From Phosphoribacter sp964647395 (GTDB taxonomy: Bacteria; Actinomycetota; Actinomycetes; Actinomycetales; Dermatophilaceae): a stretch of 64,000 nt of DNA. The first letter of the stretch is position 1. The number at the start of each line of letters is the position of its first letter. This document shows positions 1 to 7,530 of the stretch, piece by piece. The translations under genes and the position numbers were made by a program. The stretch is taken from positions 1 to 64,000 of the forward strand of contig CAZYHR010000003.1 of assembly GCA_964647395.1 (NCBI GenBank), in the 5' to 3' direction. The notes beneath the pieces are model-generated. The model was not told the origin of the DNA. It made no database searches and saw nothing but the letters and a program-made list of their open reading frames with translations.

Positions 1-55
1 GGCCCAGCTGCCGGCCCGGGCGGGCCGTGGCCCAGCTGCCGGCCCGGGCGGGCCG
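1..55. repeat. 28-bp tandem duplication at the window edge
   Basis: Bases 1-27 recur at 29-55 without mismatch, giving two copies of a 28-bp unit beginning GGCCCAGCTGCCGGCCCGGG. Since the first copy starts at base 1, the array may extend to the left. It lies upstream of fasR. I see no gene in it and no known element family. Confidence 0.75.
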
Positions 56-104
56 GACCCGGCGGTTGTGGGCGGCATACAAAGCCCGACGCTAGGGTGT
101 CCCG

Positions 105-1365
105 GTGAGCACCGCAGGCATCGCGCGCCGCCGCCGGCCAGGTGTGCACACCCGGCGGGCCATCGAGCACGCCGCCGGCCGGCTGGCCACCCAGGCGCTG
201 CGGCGCATCGACGGCGAGCACGAGTGGTTTCGCACCCTGCCCGCCGACGAGCGCTCCTGGGTGGGCCTGGTGGCCCAGGCGGGGGTGCGGGCGTTCGTGG
301 CCTGGCTCGCGGACGGCTCCGGTGACCCGCCGGTCACCGCCGACGTCTTCGGCACCGCGCCGCGCGAACTCACCGCCTCGGTGAGCCTGCGCCAGACCCT
401 CGACCTGATCCGCTCGGTCGTCGACGCGGTCGAGGACGAGGTCGACGCGCTCGCGGCCCCGGGCGACGAGCAGCCGCTGCGCGAGGCGGTGCTGCGCTAC
501 TCACGGGAGATCGCCTTCGCCGCGGCCCAGGTCTACGCCAACGCCGCCGAGGCGCGCGGTGCCTGGGACGCCCGGCTCGAGGCGCTCGTCGTCGACGCGG
601 TGCTGCGCGGCGAGGCCGACGACTCGATGCAGTCCCGGGCCACCGCCCTGGGCTGGGGATCGGTCGCGCACGTCACCGTCGTGGCCGGGCGCACCCCCGC
701 CGGCGAGACCGCGCCGGCCGTCGANNNNNNNNNNGGATCAGACCGCAATGAGTTCCGCTTCCTATGACGTCGAGGCGATCCGCCGGGAGGCCACCCGCAC
801 CGGGGTCGAGGCGCTGGCCGCGGTGCAGCGCCGCCGCCTGGTCATCGTCATCGGCGGCACCCGGGAGCCCGAGACGGTCGTGTCCCGCCTGGTCGAGCAC
901 TTCGGCGACGGGCCGGTCGTCATCGGCCCGACGGTGCCGCACCTGTTCGCCGCGGGCCGTTCGGCGCGGGCCGCGCTCAACGGCCTGGGCGCGGCGCCGG
1001 CCTGGCCGGACGCGCCGCGACCGGTGCTCGCCGACGACCTGCTGCCCGAGCGGGTCCTGGTCGGCGACGAGCCGGCCCGGCGGCTGCTCGTCGAGCGCAT
1101 CCACACCCCGCTGGCCGCGCTGCCGCCGCTGCTGGCCACCGCCGAGGTCTACGCCGGCACGGGGGGCCTCGAGGCCGCCGCCCGACTGCTGTTCGTGCAC
1201 CCCAACACGGTGCGCTACCGGCTAGGCCGGATCGCCGAGATCACCGGCTACGACCTGACCCACCCCCGCGACGCGTATACCGCCCGGCTGGCCATCGCCC
1301 TCGGCCGGCTGGCCCAGGTGGAGCCGCTGCCGTGGCGCGCGGGCGCGCCGACCCGCGGGCGGTGA
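105..1365 (+). CDS. fasR: PucR-type regulator of fatty-acid synthesis (FasR-like), interrupted by an assembly gap
   Basis: This is a probable activator of the fab genes that follow it, as established for the PucR-family FasR regulators of actinobacteria. The N-terminal part carries an all-helical segment (about residues 20-190). After the gap a PucR-type region follows, and the protein ends with a PucR helix-turn-helix containing AARLLFVHPNTVRYRLGRIA. The reading frame changes across N725-734: the codons before the gap run into a stop at 765-767, while the frame open to 1365 carries the conserved sequence. The 10 N therefore do not represent the true gap length, and I do not read this as a real frameshift. 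The GTG at 105 follows TAGGGT (93-98), a -10-like hexamer at the distance expected for a leaderless mRNA, and there is no clear ribosome-binding site. Immediate linkage to fabD-fabH-acpP-fabF is the strongest evidence for function. Confidence 0.85.
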
Positions 1366-1410
1366 GCGGGCGGCATACCGGCCGGCCGCTGCCCGCCCCA
1401 GCGCGGCGGC

Positions 1411-1427
1411 TTGGAGGAAACCTCCAA
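1411..1427. promoter_or_regulatory. Candidate FasR operator in front of fabD
   Basis: TTGGAGGAAACCTCCAA is a perfect inverted repeat with 7-bp arms and an AAA centre, located between the fasR stop and the fabD start. There is no T-tract after it, so an operator is more likely than a terminator. Binding by FasR is inferred from position only. Confidence 0.45.
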
Positions 1428-1495
1428 AAGGTGAGGCAATCCTTGGTCGATTGCGGGTCACGGTTCGATCACGGCGGAATGCCAGAGTGGAGGAC

Positions 1496-2674
1496 GTGCT
1501 CGCGATCGTCTGTCCCGGCCAGGGCTCCCAGAAACCCGGCTTCCTCGCCCCGTGGCTCGAGCTGCCCGGTTTCCGCGACCGGATGGACTGGTTCTCGACC
1601 GTCTCCGGGCTCGACCTCATTCAGTTGGGCACCCAGGCCGACGCCGAGACGCTGCGCGACACGGCCATCACCCAGCCGCTCATCGTCGCGGCCGGGCTCT
1701 GCTCGCTGCTGTCGCTGTTCCCCCACCCGGCCGACGGCTTCCAGGCGGTGTCGGTCGGAGCCGGGCACTCGGTCGGCGAGATCACCGCCGCCGCCGCCAC
1801 CGGCGTCATCACCGCCGAGCAGGCGCTGGTGTTCGTCCGCGAGCGCGGTGCCGAGATGGCCAAGGCCAGCGCGGTCACCCCGACCGGCATGTCGGCGGTG
1901 CTCGGCGGCGACCCCGAGCAGGTGCTCGCCACCATCGAGCGGCACGGCCTGACCGCCGCCAACGCCAACGGGGTCGGCCAGGTCGTCGCCGCCGGCACCC
2001 TCGACCAGCTCGCCGAGCTCGCCGCCGACCCACCGGCCAAGAGCCGGGTCATCCCGCTGCAGGTGGCCGGCGCGTTCCACACCCACCACATGGCGCCCGC
2101 GGTGCAGCGGCTGGCCGGCTACGCCCGGGCGATGACCACCTACGAGGCGCGCACCCGGCTGGTGTCCAATCGCGACGGGCACGTCGTGCACAGCGGCCGC
2201 GAGGTGCTCGACCGGCTGGTCAGCCAGGTCAGCAGCCCGGTCCGCTGGGACCTGTGCATGGCGACCCTCGGCACGCTCGGGGTGACCGGCCTGATCGAGA
2301 TGCCCCCGGCGGGCACGCTGACCGGCCTGGCCAAGCGGGCCCTGCCCGGGGTCGAACTGCTCAGCCTCAACACCCCCGAGCAGCTGGCCGACGCCCGACG
2401 CATGGTCGACGAACACGGCGGCAACGACCGCACCGGCGCCGCCGACGACGTCCTGGCCGTCGCCCCCACCGCGGGCACGGTGACCTTCACCGCCGCCGGC
2501 CCGCAGGTCAGCGCCGGCGAGGTGGTGGCCCGGGTCCGGGTCGGCACCGACAGCCACGACATCACGGCCCCCCGGTCCGGGGTGCTCGGCGACCGTCTGG
2601 TCGACGACGACGGGACGGTCGGGCCCGGCCAGCCCGTGGTCCGCATCCACCCCAGGTCAGGAGGTCCGGCATGA
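1496..2674 (+). CDS. fabD: Malonyl-CoA:ACP transacylase with a C-terminal lipoyl-like extension
   Basis: This enzyme moves malonyl groups from CoA to acyl carrier protein for type II fatty-acid synthesis. The fold is evident from PGQGSQ near the N-terminus, the nucleophile motif GHSVGE (Ser about 92) and the catalytic His in GAFHTHH (about 195). I chose the GTG at 1496 because it gives an N-terminus VLAIVCPGQG aligning with other FabD proteins; GGAGG lies just upstream with short spacing, and GTG 1487 is an alternative. At about 392 residues the protein is some 75 longer than common FabD proteins. The extra part (about residues 320-392) reads as a biotinyl/lipoyl-like beta-barrel, with HDITAPRSGVLG and GPGQPVV, but it has no acceptor lysine. 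The gene overlaps fabH by 4 bp (ATGA). Confidence 0.9.
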   Translation: MLAIVCPGQGSQKPGFLAPWLELPGFRDRMDWFSTVSGLDLIQLGTQADAETLRDTAITQPLIVAAGLCSLLSLFPHPADGFQAVSVGAGHSVGEITAAAATGVITAEQALVFVRERGAEMAKASAVTPTGMSAVLGGDPEQVLATIERHGLTAANANGVGQVVAAGTLDQLAELAADPPAKSRVIPLQVAGAFHTHHMAPAVQRLAGYARAMTTYEARTRLVSNRDGHVVHSGREVLDRLVSQVSSPVRWDLCMATLGTLGVTGLIEMPPAGTLTGLAKRALPGVELLSLNTPEQLADARRMVDEHGGNDRTGAADDVLAVAPTAGTVTFTAAGPQVSAGEVVARVRVGTDSHDITAPRSGVLGDRLVDDDGTVGPGQPVVRIHPRSGGPA

Positions 2675-3717
2675 CCGACGACAGCACCCTCGCCAGCCCC
2701 GGGCCCACGGCCAAGGGCACCGGCACGATCCGCGGCATCGACGGGGTGCCGCACGCCCGCATCTGGGGGGTCGGCGGCTACCGGCCGACCCGGGTCGTGC
2801 GCAACTCCGAGTTGGTCGAGCGCATCGACTCCTCCGACGAGTGGATCCAGGAGCGCTCCGGCATCCGCGAGCGGCGCTGGGCCGGTCCCGACGAGGACGT
2901 CGTGTCGATGTCCGCCGCCGCCGCCCGCGACGCGGTGGCGATGGCCGGGGTGCCGATGTCCGACGTCGGGGCGATCGTCCTGGCCACGGTCACCCACCCC
3001 TATCAGACGCCGGCCGCCGCCCCGATCGTCGCCCACGAACTCGGGCTGCACTGCCCGGCCTTCGACATCTCGGCGGCCTGCGCGGGCTACTGCCACGGCA
3101 TCGCCCTGGCCAACGACATGGTCCGCGGCGGCTCGGCCCGCTTCGTGCTGGTCATCGGCGTGGAGAAGCTGTCCGACTTCACCGACCTCGACGACCGGGG
3201 CACCGCGTTCATCTTCGCCGACGGGGCCGGGGCGGCGCTCGTCGGGCCGGCCGACCAGCCGGGCATCGGGCCCACGGTGTGGGGCTCCGACGGCGAGCAG
3301 TGGGAGGTCATCAAGCAGAACGAGTCGTGGATCGAGGTGCGCGACCGCGAGGACCTGGCCTTCCCCACCATCGGGATGCAGGGCCAGTCGGTCTTCCGCT
3401 GGGCCGTCTGGAGCATGGCGCCGATCGCCAAGAAGGCCATCGAGGCGGCCGGCATCACCCCCGACGACCTCGACGCGTTCATCCCGCATCAGGCCAACAT
3501 GCGGATCATCGACGCGATGATCAAGCAGCTCAAGCTGCCGCCGGACATCCCAGTGGCCCGCGACATCGCCGAGACCGCCAACACCTCGGCCGCGTCGATC
3601 CCGCTGGCCACCGAGCGCATGCTGCGCCAGGGCGAGGCACCGCGCGGCGGCCTGGCCCTGCAGATCGGCTTCGGCGCGGGCCTGGTCTACGCCGCGCAGG
3701 TGGTCCGGTTGCCGTGA
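2671..3717 (+). CDS. fabH: Beta-ketoacyl-ACP synthase III
   Basis: KAS III starts fatty-acid synthesis by condensing an acyl-CoA primer with malonyl-ACP in the cytoplasm. The Cys-His-Asn triad is visible: Cys137 in SAACAGYCHG, His273 in PHQANMRIID and Asn304 in ANTSAASIP. The length is 348 residues, slightly long because of an N-terminal tail of about 30 residues before RIWGVGGYRPTR. The ATG overlaps the fabD stop and is preceded by AGGAGG at 2658-2663. Actinobacterial FabH proteins often prefer branched primers, but I cannot judge substrate range here. It is the second gene of the fab operon. Confidence 0.94.
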   Translation: MTDDSTLASPGPTAKGTGTIRGIDGVPHARIWGVGGYRPTRVVRNSELVERIDSSDEWIQERSGIRERRWAGPDEDVVSMSAAAARDAVAMAGVPMSDVGAIVLATVTHPYQTPAAAPIVAHELGLHCPAFDISAACAGYCHGIALANDMVRGGSARFVLVIGVEKLSDFTDLDDRGTAFIFADGAGAALVGPADQPGIGPTVWGSDGEQWEVIKQNESWIEVRDREDLAFPTIGMQGQSVFRWAVWSMAPIAKKAIEAAGITPDDLDAFIPHQANMRIIDAMIKQLKLPPDIPVARDIAETANTSAASIPLATERMLRQGEAPRGGLALQIGFGAGLVYAAQVVRLP

Positions 3718-3820
3718 CCGCGGCTGGGCCGGTCCGGACCGGCGCGCCGCACCGACTCCCGCGTCCCGACGGGTCATTCGGGTAGGAGTGAAGCCTGCCG
3801 GCCACCTGGGTCGGCCGACA

Positions 3821-3872
3821 CAAGGAGAGCGCAGTGGCACAGAGCGNNNNNNNNNNTCCCGCGCCTCGCGGG
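3821..3872 (+). other. Partial second copy of the acpP start next to an assembly gap
   Basis: The sequence AAGGAGAGCGCA followed by GTGGCACAGAGC (from 3834) repeats the ribosome-binding site and first four codons of acpP (3914-3939), then runs into N3847-3856. Right of the gap, 3858-3872 holds a short hairpin CCCGCG-CCT-CGCGGG. This could be a second small acp gene mostly lost in the gap, with its terminator, or a join of two strain variants. The present sequence cannot distinguish these. Confidence 0.5.
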
Positions 3873-3927
3873 TCAACACGAGGCACCCGGACCATCAATA
3901 CGCATTGACCACGAAGGAGATACGCAC

Positions 3928-4176
3928 ATGGCACAGAGCACCCAGGAGATCCTCGAGGGTCTTGCCGAGATCGTCAACGAGGAGACCGGCATCGACACCG
4001 CGTCCGTCGAGCTGGACAAGTCGTTCACCGACGACCTGGACATCGACTCCCTCTCGATGATGACCATCGTCGTCAACGCCGAGGAGCGGTTCGGGGTGCG
4101 CATCCCCGACGAGGAGGTCAAGAACCTCAAGACCGTGCGCGACGCGGTCACCTACATCCTCACCGGTCAGGGCTGA
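3928..4176 (+). CDS. acpP: Acyl carrier protein of type II fatty-acid synthesis
   Basis: This 82-residue four-helix carrier protein holds growing acyl chains on a phosphopantetheine arm. The attachment site is Ser41 in DIDSLSM, in the usual place for AcpP. The ATG follows GAAGGAG at about 9 nt spacing. It lies between fabH and fabF as in Streptomyces. Its Ser site contrasts with the Thr found at the same position of the intact ACP domain in the megasynthase at 19.8-28.1 kb. A GGTATGCCGC hairpin follows directly. Confidence 0.96.
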   Translation: MAQSTQEILEGLAEIVNEETGIDTASVELDKSFTDDLDIDSLSMMTIVVNAEERFGVRIPDEEVKNLKTVRDAVTYILTGQG

Positions 4177-4187
4177 CCCGACCGGAC

Positions 4188-4229
4188 GGTATGCCGCCCG
4201 ACCCCACCCGGGTGCGCGGGCGGCATACC
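4188..4229. repeat. REP-like hairpin between acpP and fabF
   Basis: GGTATGCCGCCCG (4188-4200) pairs with CGGGCGGCATACC (4217-4229), a perfect 13-bp stem whose loop holds a second small palindrome, CACCCGGGTG. It begins 12 bases after the acpP stop and has no T-run. A role in protecting acpP mRNA or reducing read-through into fabF is inference. The same core word recurs elsewhere in the window. Confidence 0.7.
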
Positions 4230-4271
4230 AGCGCCACCAGACGCCGCAGGACCACACCTGAAGGAGCACGC

Positions 4272-5519
4272 ATGTCCCCTCCCCAGACCCGGGTCGTCGT
4301 CACCGGTCTCGGTGCGACCACCCCGCTCGGCGGCACCGTGCCCGAGACCTGGGAGGCGCTGCTGGCCGGTCGCTCCGGCGCGCGTCCGATGGACTTCGAC
4401 TGGGTGCGGCAGTACGAGTTGCCGGTGACCTTCGCCGCGCAGATCCACACCCCGCCCGAGCAGGTGCTGGCCCGGGTGGAGACCCGGCGGCTCGACCCGT
4501 CGTCGCAGTATGCGCTGATCGCGGCGCGGGAGGCCTGGGCCGACGCCGGCTCGCCGGAGGTGGAGCCGGAGCGTCTCGCGGTGGCCATCGGATCGGGCAT
4601 CGGCGGCGTGTGGACGCTGCTGACCCAGTGGGACACGCTGCGCGAGAAGGGACCCCGCCGGGTCTATCCGCTGGCGGTGCCGATGCTCATGCCCAACGGG
4701 CCGGCCGCCGCCGTGTCGCTCGAGTTGACCGCCCGGGCCGGGTCGCACACCCCGGTGAGCGCCTGCGCGTCCGGCGCCGAGGCGATGGGCCTGGGGGCGC
4801 AGTTGATCCGCAGCGGCCGGGCCGACATCGTCGTCGCCGGGGGCACCGAGGCGGCGATCCACGCCCTGCCGATCGCGGGGTTCGCCGCGATGCAGGCCCT
4901 GTCGACCCGCAACGACGACCCCGAGCGGGCCTCCCGGCCCTATGACGTCGACCGGGACGGCTTCGTGCTCGGCGAGGGGGCCGGCATCGTCGTGCTCGAG
5001 TCCGAGCAGCACGCGCGGGCCCGCGGGGCCCGGATCTATGCCGAGTTGGCCGGGGTCGGCATGTCCGCCGATGCGCACCACATCACCGCGCCGGAGCCGG
5101 AGGGTGCCGGCGCGGCGCGCGCCATGGTCGAGGCGATCGAGCAGGCCGGCGGCACCCCGGCCGACGTCCGGCACATCAACGCGCACGCGACCTCGACCCC
5201 GGTCGGCGACATCGCCGAGGCCAACGCGATCCGGCGGGCGCTGGGGGAGGCCACCGTCCGGGCGGCGGTCACGGCGACCAAGTCGATGACCGGTCACCTG
5301 CTCGGCGCGGCGGGCTCGCTGGAGGGCATCTTCACCATCCTGGCCCTGCACCACCGGATCATGCCGGCGACCATCAACCTGGACAACCAGGACCCCGAGG
5401 TGCACCTCGACGTGGTCGCGGGTCGGCCGCGCGAACTGCCCGCCGGCGACCTGCTGGCGCTGGACAACTCGTTCGGCTTCGGCGGGCACAACATCGCGCT
5501 GGCCTTCCGCAGCCGCTGA
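4272..5519 (+). CDS. fabF: Beta-ketoacyl-ACP synthase II
   Basis: KAS II catalyses the elongation condensations of fatty-acid synthesis. The triad is present: Cys165 in VSACASGAEA, His305 in NAHATSTPVGD and His342 in SMTGHLLGAAG. The length of 415 residues is normal. The ATG at 4272 has AAGGAG 5-10 bases upstream and gives the expected start (RVVVTGLGATTPLGG); an in-frame ATG at 4191 lies inside the upstream hairpin and is rejected. It closes the fab operon. Confidence 0.95.
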   Translation: MSPPQTRVVVTGLGATTPLGGTVPETWEALLAGRSGARPMDFDWVRQYELPVTFAAQIHTPPEQVLARVETRRLDPSSQYALIAAREAWADAGSPEVEPERLAVAIGSGIGGVWTLLTQWDTLREKGPRRVYPLAVPMLMPNGPAAAVSLELTARAGSHTPVSACASGAEAMGLGAQLIRSGRADIVVAGGTEAAIHALPIAGFAAMQALSTRNDDPERASRPYDVDRDGFVLGEGAGIVVLESEQHARARGARIYAELAGVGMSADAHHITAPEPEGAGAARAMVEAIEQAGGTPADVRHINAHATSTPVGDIAEANAIRRALGEATVRAAVTATKSMTGHLLGAAGSLEGIFTILALHHRIMPATINLDNQDPEVHLDVVAGRPRELPAGDLLALDNSFGFGGHNIALAFRSR

Positions 5520-5624
5520 CGGGCGCAACCCCGGCGAAGTGTCGCGGGGGCGGTCCCGGCCCGGGGCGACCTGCCGGGGTGGGCGCCGGGAGCGGGTCGT
5601 GCGGGTGTGCGGGTGGGTGCGGTG

Positions 5625-6143
5625 TCAGCCGACCTTGTGCAGCCAGCGGACCGGGGCACCGTCGCCGGCGTAGCGGAACGGCTCGAGCTCGCGGTCCCAG
5701 GCACCGCCGAGCAGGTCGTCGATCGCCTCGACGATGCCCCGGCCGTCGTCCGCGGGCAGCGACAGCACGACCTCCCTGATCCGGTCCTCGTTGACCATGG
5801 TGTCGCCGCACGAGCTCACCCAGGCGTGGTGGATGCCCAGCGACGGGGTGTAGGACCAGCGCGAGCCGTCGACCCCTGGGGAGGCCTCCTCGGTCACCTC
5901 GTAGCGCACCCGGTCGCAGCCGCGCAGCGCGGAGGCCAGCCGGGCTCCGGTGCCCGGCTCGCCGGTCCAGGACAGTTCGGCGCGCATCAGGCGTGGCCCG
6001 GCGGGTTGCCGGGTCCACTCCAGGTGCACGCCGGGGCCGAGCACGGACTCGAGCGCCCAGGTGAGGTGCAGGCACAACGCCGTGGGGGCCGAGTGGATGA
6101 ACACGACCCCACGCGTCGAGACCGCCGACACGGTGACAGACAT
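5625..6143 (-). CDS. DUF3145 family protein
   Basis: This 172-residue cytoplasmic protein of unknown function belongs to the actinobacterial DUF3145 family, which commonly sits beside fabF. The start is the ATG at 6143, with AGGAGG 5 bases upstream; an ATG 12 codons earlier lacks a site. There are no membrane segments or catalytic motifs I recognise. Two Trp/Cys-rich stretches (DGSRWSYTPSLGIHHAW and AWVSSCGD) look conserved. It converges on fabF, so a shared role in lipid metabolism is suggested only by repeated co-location. Confidence 0.8.
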   Translation of the reverse strand: MSVTVSAVSTRGVVFIHSAPTALCLHLTWALESVLGPGVHLEWTRQPAGPRLMRAELSWTGEPGTGARLASALRGCDRVRYEVTEEASPGVDGSRWSYTPSLGIHHAWVSSCGDTMVNEDRIREVVLSLPADDGRGIVEAIDDLLGGAWDRELEPFRYAGDGAPVRWLHKVG

Positions 6144-6521
6144 CCGGACCTCCTGCTGTGCGAGGGACGTCTTCCCCAACGCCTCGCGTCACGCAGTGGT
6201 CCGCGCCGCCCGCAGGTGGTCACGCCTGTCACATTGTGCCTCAAACGTCACTCGCGCACCAGACCGGGGGCTGGGCCGATGCCGTGTCCCGGTGTCGGGG
6301 GTCGGCCCCAGCCCGCCCGTCGTCCACCGGTGAAAACGGTTGCCTGGAACGTTTCAGGGCCCAGCCCGCCCACTAGATGTGACCGAACGTGACACCTGGC
6401 TCACCCTGCGTCACATTGACGCCCCATGACCACCGGTGAAAGCGGTTGCCTGGAACGTTCCACGGGGCTCAGGCCCCACGCGGACAGCGGCTCGGTGCGG
6501 CCGCGCCCGCCGACCACCGGT
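6144..6521. other. Intergenic region with a pair of 28-bp repeats
   Basis: This 378-bp region lies upstream of the DUF3145 gene and downstream of the PepSY-like gene, both on the minus strand. It has lower G+C stretches and repeated GTCACATT words (near 6230 and 6410), plus the two 28-bp repeats listed separately. I see no credible coding sequence; the DUF3145 promoter should lie near 6150-6250. Confidence 0.6.
6327..6460 (+). repeat. Direct pair of the 28-bp GAAAACGG element (first locus)
   Basis: Copy one is 6327-6354 and copy two 6433-6460, start to start 106 bp. The shared core is GAAAACGGTTGCCTGGAACG, with one A-to-G change in copy two and one T-to-C change at the end. Copy two extends into the palindrome TGGAACGTTCCA. 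Two further copies lie at 51915-51942 and 51958-51985. The family is unknown to me. Confidence 0.85.
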
Positions 6522-7016
6522 TCAGGTGGTCGTCGGCGCCGAGCTGGTCGGGGGGACGGGGCCCTTGGGACCCTTGGGGCCCTTGGCGGGAAGCACGTCG
6601 GTCGCGGTCACGGTGAAGGAGGAGTTGATGGTCAGCACGACGCGGGTCCCGTCGGTGCGCATCAGGTGCGCGCGATAGCTGCCGTCGTCCGCCTTGCCCA
6701 CCTTGAGCAGGTAGGCCGTCGGCTCGGCCGCCGTCGCCGCCTGGGTGACCTTGACCGCCGTGTCTCCCGACAGGCCGTGCTGAGCGATCCGCGCACTGTG
6801 GTCCGGCTTGCCCTGCTGACCCGGCGCGCCGGCCGGCCCCCGGCCGTTGCCGCGGCCGTTGCCCGGTCCGTGGGTCGTCGTCCCGGATGCGGTCGGGTTG
6901 TGGGTGGCCAGCCCGGTCGGCTGGGCGGCCGCGTTGGCCAGGGCCACTCCCCCGGCCCCGAGAGCGAGCGCGGTGAGCACCCCCGCCCCGGCCGCGATGA
7001 TGGTCTTCGTCTGCAC
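6522..7016 (-). CDS. Small secreted PepSY-like protein
   Basis: This 164-residue protein begins with a signal peptide (QTKTIIAAGAGVLTALALGAGGVALANA), so it is probably exported. A Gly/Asn/Arg/Pro linker (GPGNGRGNGRGPAGAPGQQG) follows, then a PepSY-like unit at about residues 75-140 (SGDTAVKVTQAA, GSYRAHLMRTDGTRVVLTINSSFTV). It ends in a GPKGPKGP tail. The start is GTG 7016, with GAAGGAG about 6 bases upstream. PepSY-type domains are thought to inhibit or chaperone exported enzymes, but no partner is evident here. Secretion is well supported; the domain name is moderate. Confidence 0.7.
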   Translation of the reverse strand: MQTKTIIAAGAGVLTALALGAGGVALANAAAQPTGLATHNPTASGTTTHGPGNGRGNGRGPAGAPGQQGKPDHSARIAQHGLSGDTAVKVTQAATAAEPTAYLLKVGKADDGSYRAHLMRTDGTRVVLTINSSFTVTATDVLPAKGPKGPKGPVPPTSSAPTTT

Positions 7017-7127
7017 TGGGTCTCCTTCGCTGGACCGGCCTCCGCCGGGCCCGATCGCGCAGATCCTCTCACCGCAGGCGCTCGCCCGGATCGGCCGAGC
7101 GGTTATGAGGTACCTGTGAATCCGAGG

Positions 7128-7201
7128 TGGGGCGTGTGGGGCTTGAACCCACGACCGACGGATTATGAGTCCGCTGCTCTGACCGGCTGAGCTAACGCCC
7201 C
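7128..7201 (-). tRNA. tRNA with CAU anticodon (elongator Met or Ile2)
   Basis: The minus strand folds as a complete cloverleaf: acceptor GGGGCGT/ACGCCCC, D arm AGCTCAGCCGGTCAGAGC, anticodon arm GCGGA-CTCATAA-TCCGT and T arm GTGGG-TTCAAGC-CCCAC. The anticodon CAT reads Met, or Ile AUA if modified by lysidine. The discriminator is A and the full CCA is not encoded. It is not an initiator type, because the first acceptor pair is a normal G-C. Confidence 0.93.
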
Positions 7202-7530
7202 GGGCTTGGCGCCGCAGGGAGCCTATCCGGCCCGCGCTCCGGCGGGAGCGCCCGCGGCGTCGCAAGGGGGCAACGGGTGCTCGTCATCCGGCCCGCGCTC
7301 CGGCGGGAGCGCCCCCGCCGCCGGGCAACCCATCGGCCGGCCGGCGGCTCCAACCAGCCATGCGGAGCGCCCGCGTCGCCCCGCTCGTCGCGCTGCCCTG
7401 CTGCGGCCCCGCCCCACCGAGCAGGTCTCCGTCCGATCATCCCCGGCCCGGTCCCTGACCGACCCACCGCCGGCAGCACGCTCCGGCCGGTGCTCGCCGC
7501 ACCGGATGGACCCAACTGCGGCCGCTGGAC
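7202..7530. other. Intergenic region with a duplicated GC hairpin
   Basis: This 329-bp stretch holds a 29-bp direct repeat (7225-7253 and 7286-7314) beginning ATCCGGCCCGCGCTCCGGCG. Each copy contains a hairpin GCGCTCC-GGCG-GGAGCGC. It lies downstream of the alkaline-phosphatase-like gene and upstream of the tRNA, both read leftward, so transcription termination is plausible although neither hairpin has a T-tract. I see no convincing gene. Confidence 0.55.

Noticed and set aside
725..767. True frameshift in fasR
   Set aside because: The frame change falls exactly at the 10-N gap, whose length is arbitrary; conserved sequence continues in the new frame.
6327..6460. CRISPR array from the 28-bp repeats
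   Set aside because: Only two repeats per locus, unequal distances of 106 and 43 bp, and no cas genes in the window.
7128..7201. Initiator tRNA-fMet
   Set aside because: The first acceptor base pair is formed (G-C), unlike initiator tRNAs, and the anticodon stem lacks the run of three G-C pairs.
7202..7515. Small protein of about 107 residues on the minus strand near the duplicated hairpins
   Set aside because: Composition is low-complexity Arg/Gly/Pro and the frame crosses both hairpin repeats; no ribosome-binding site.
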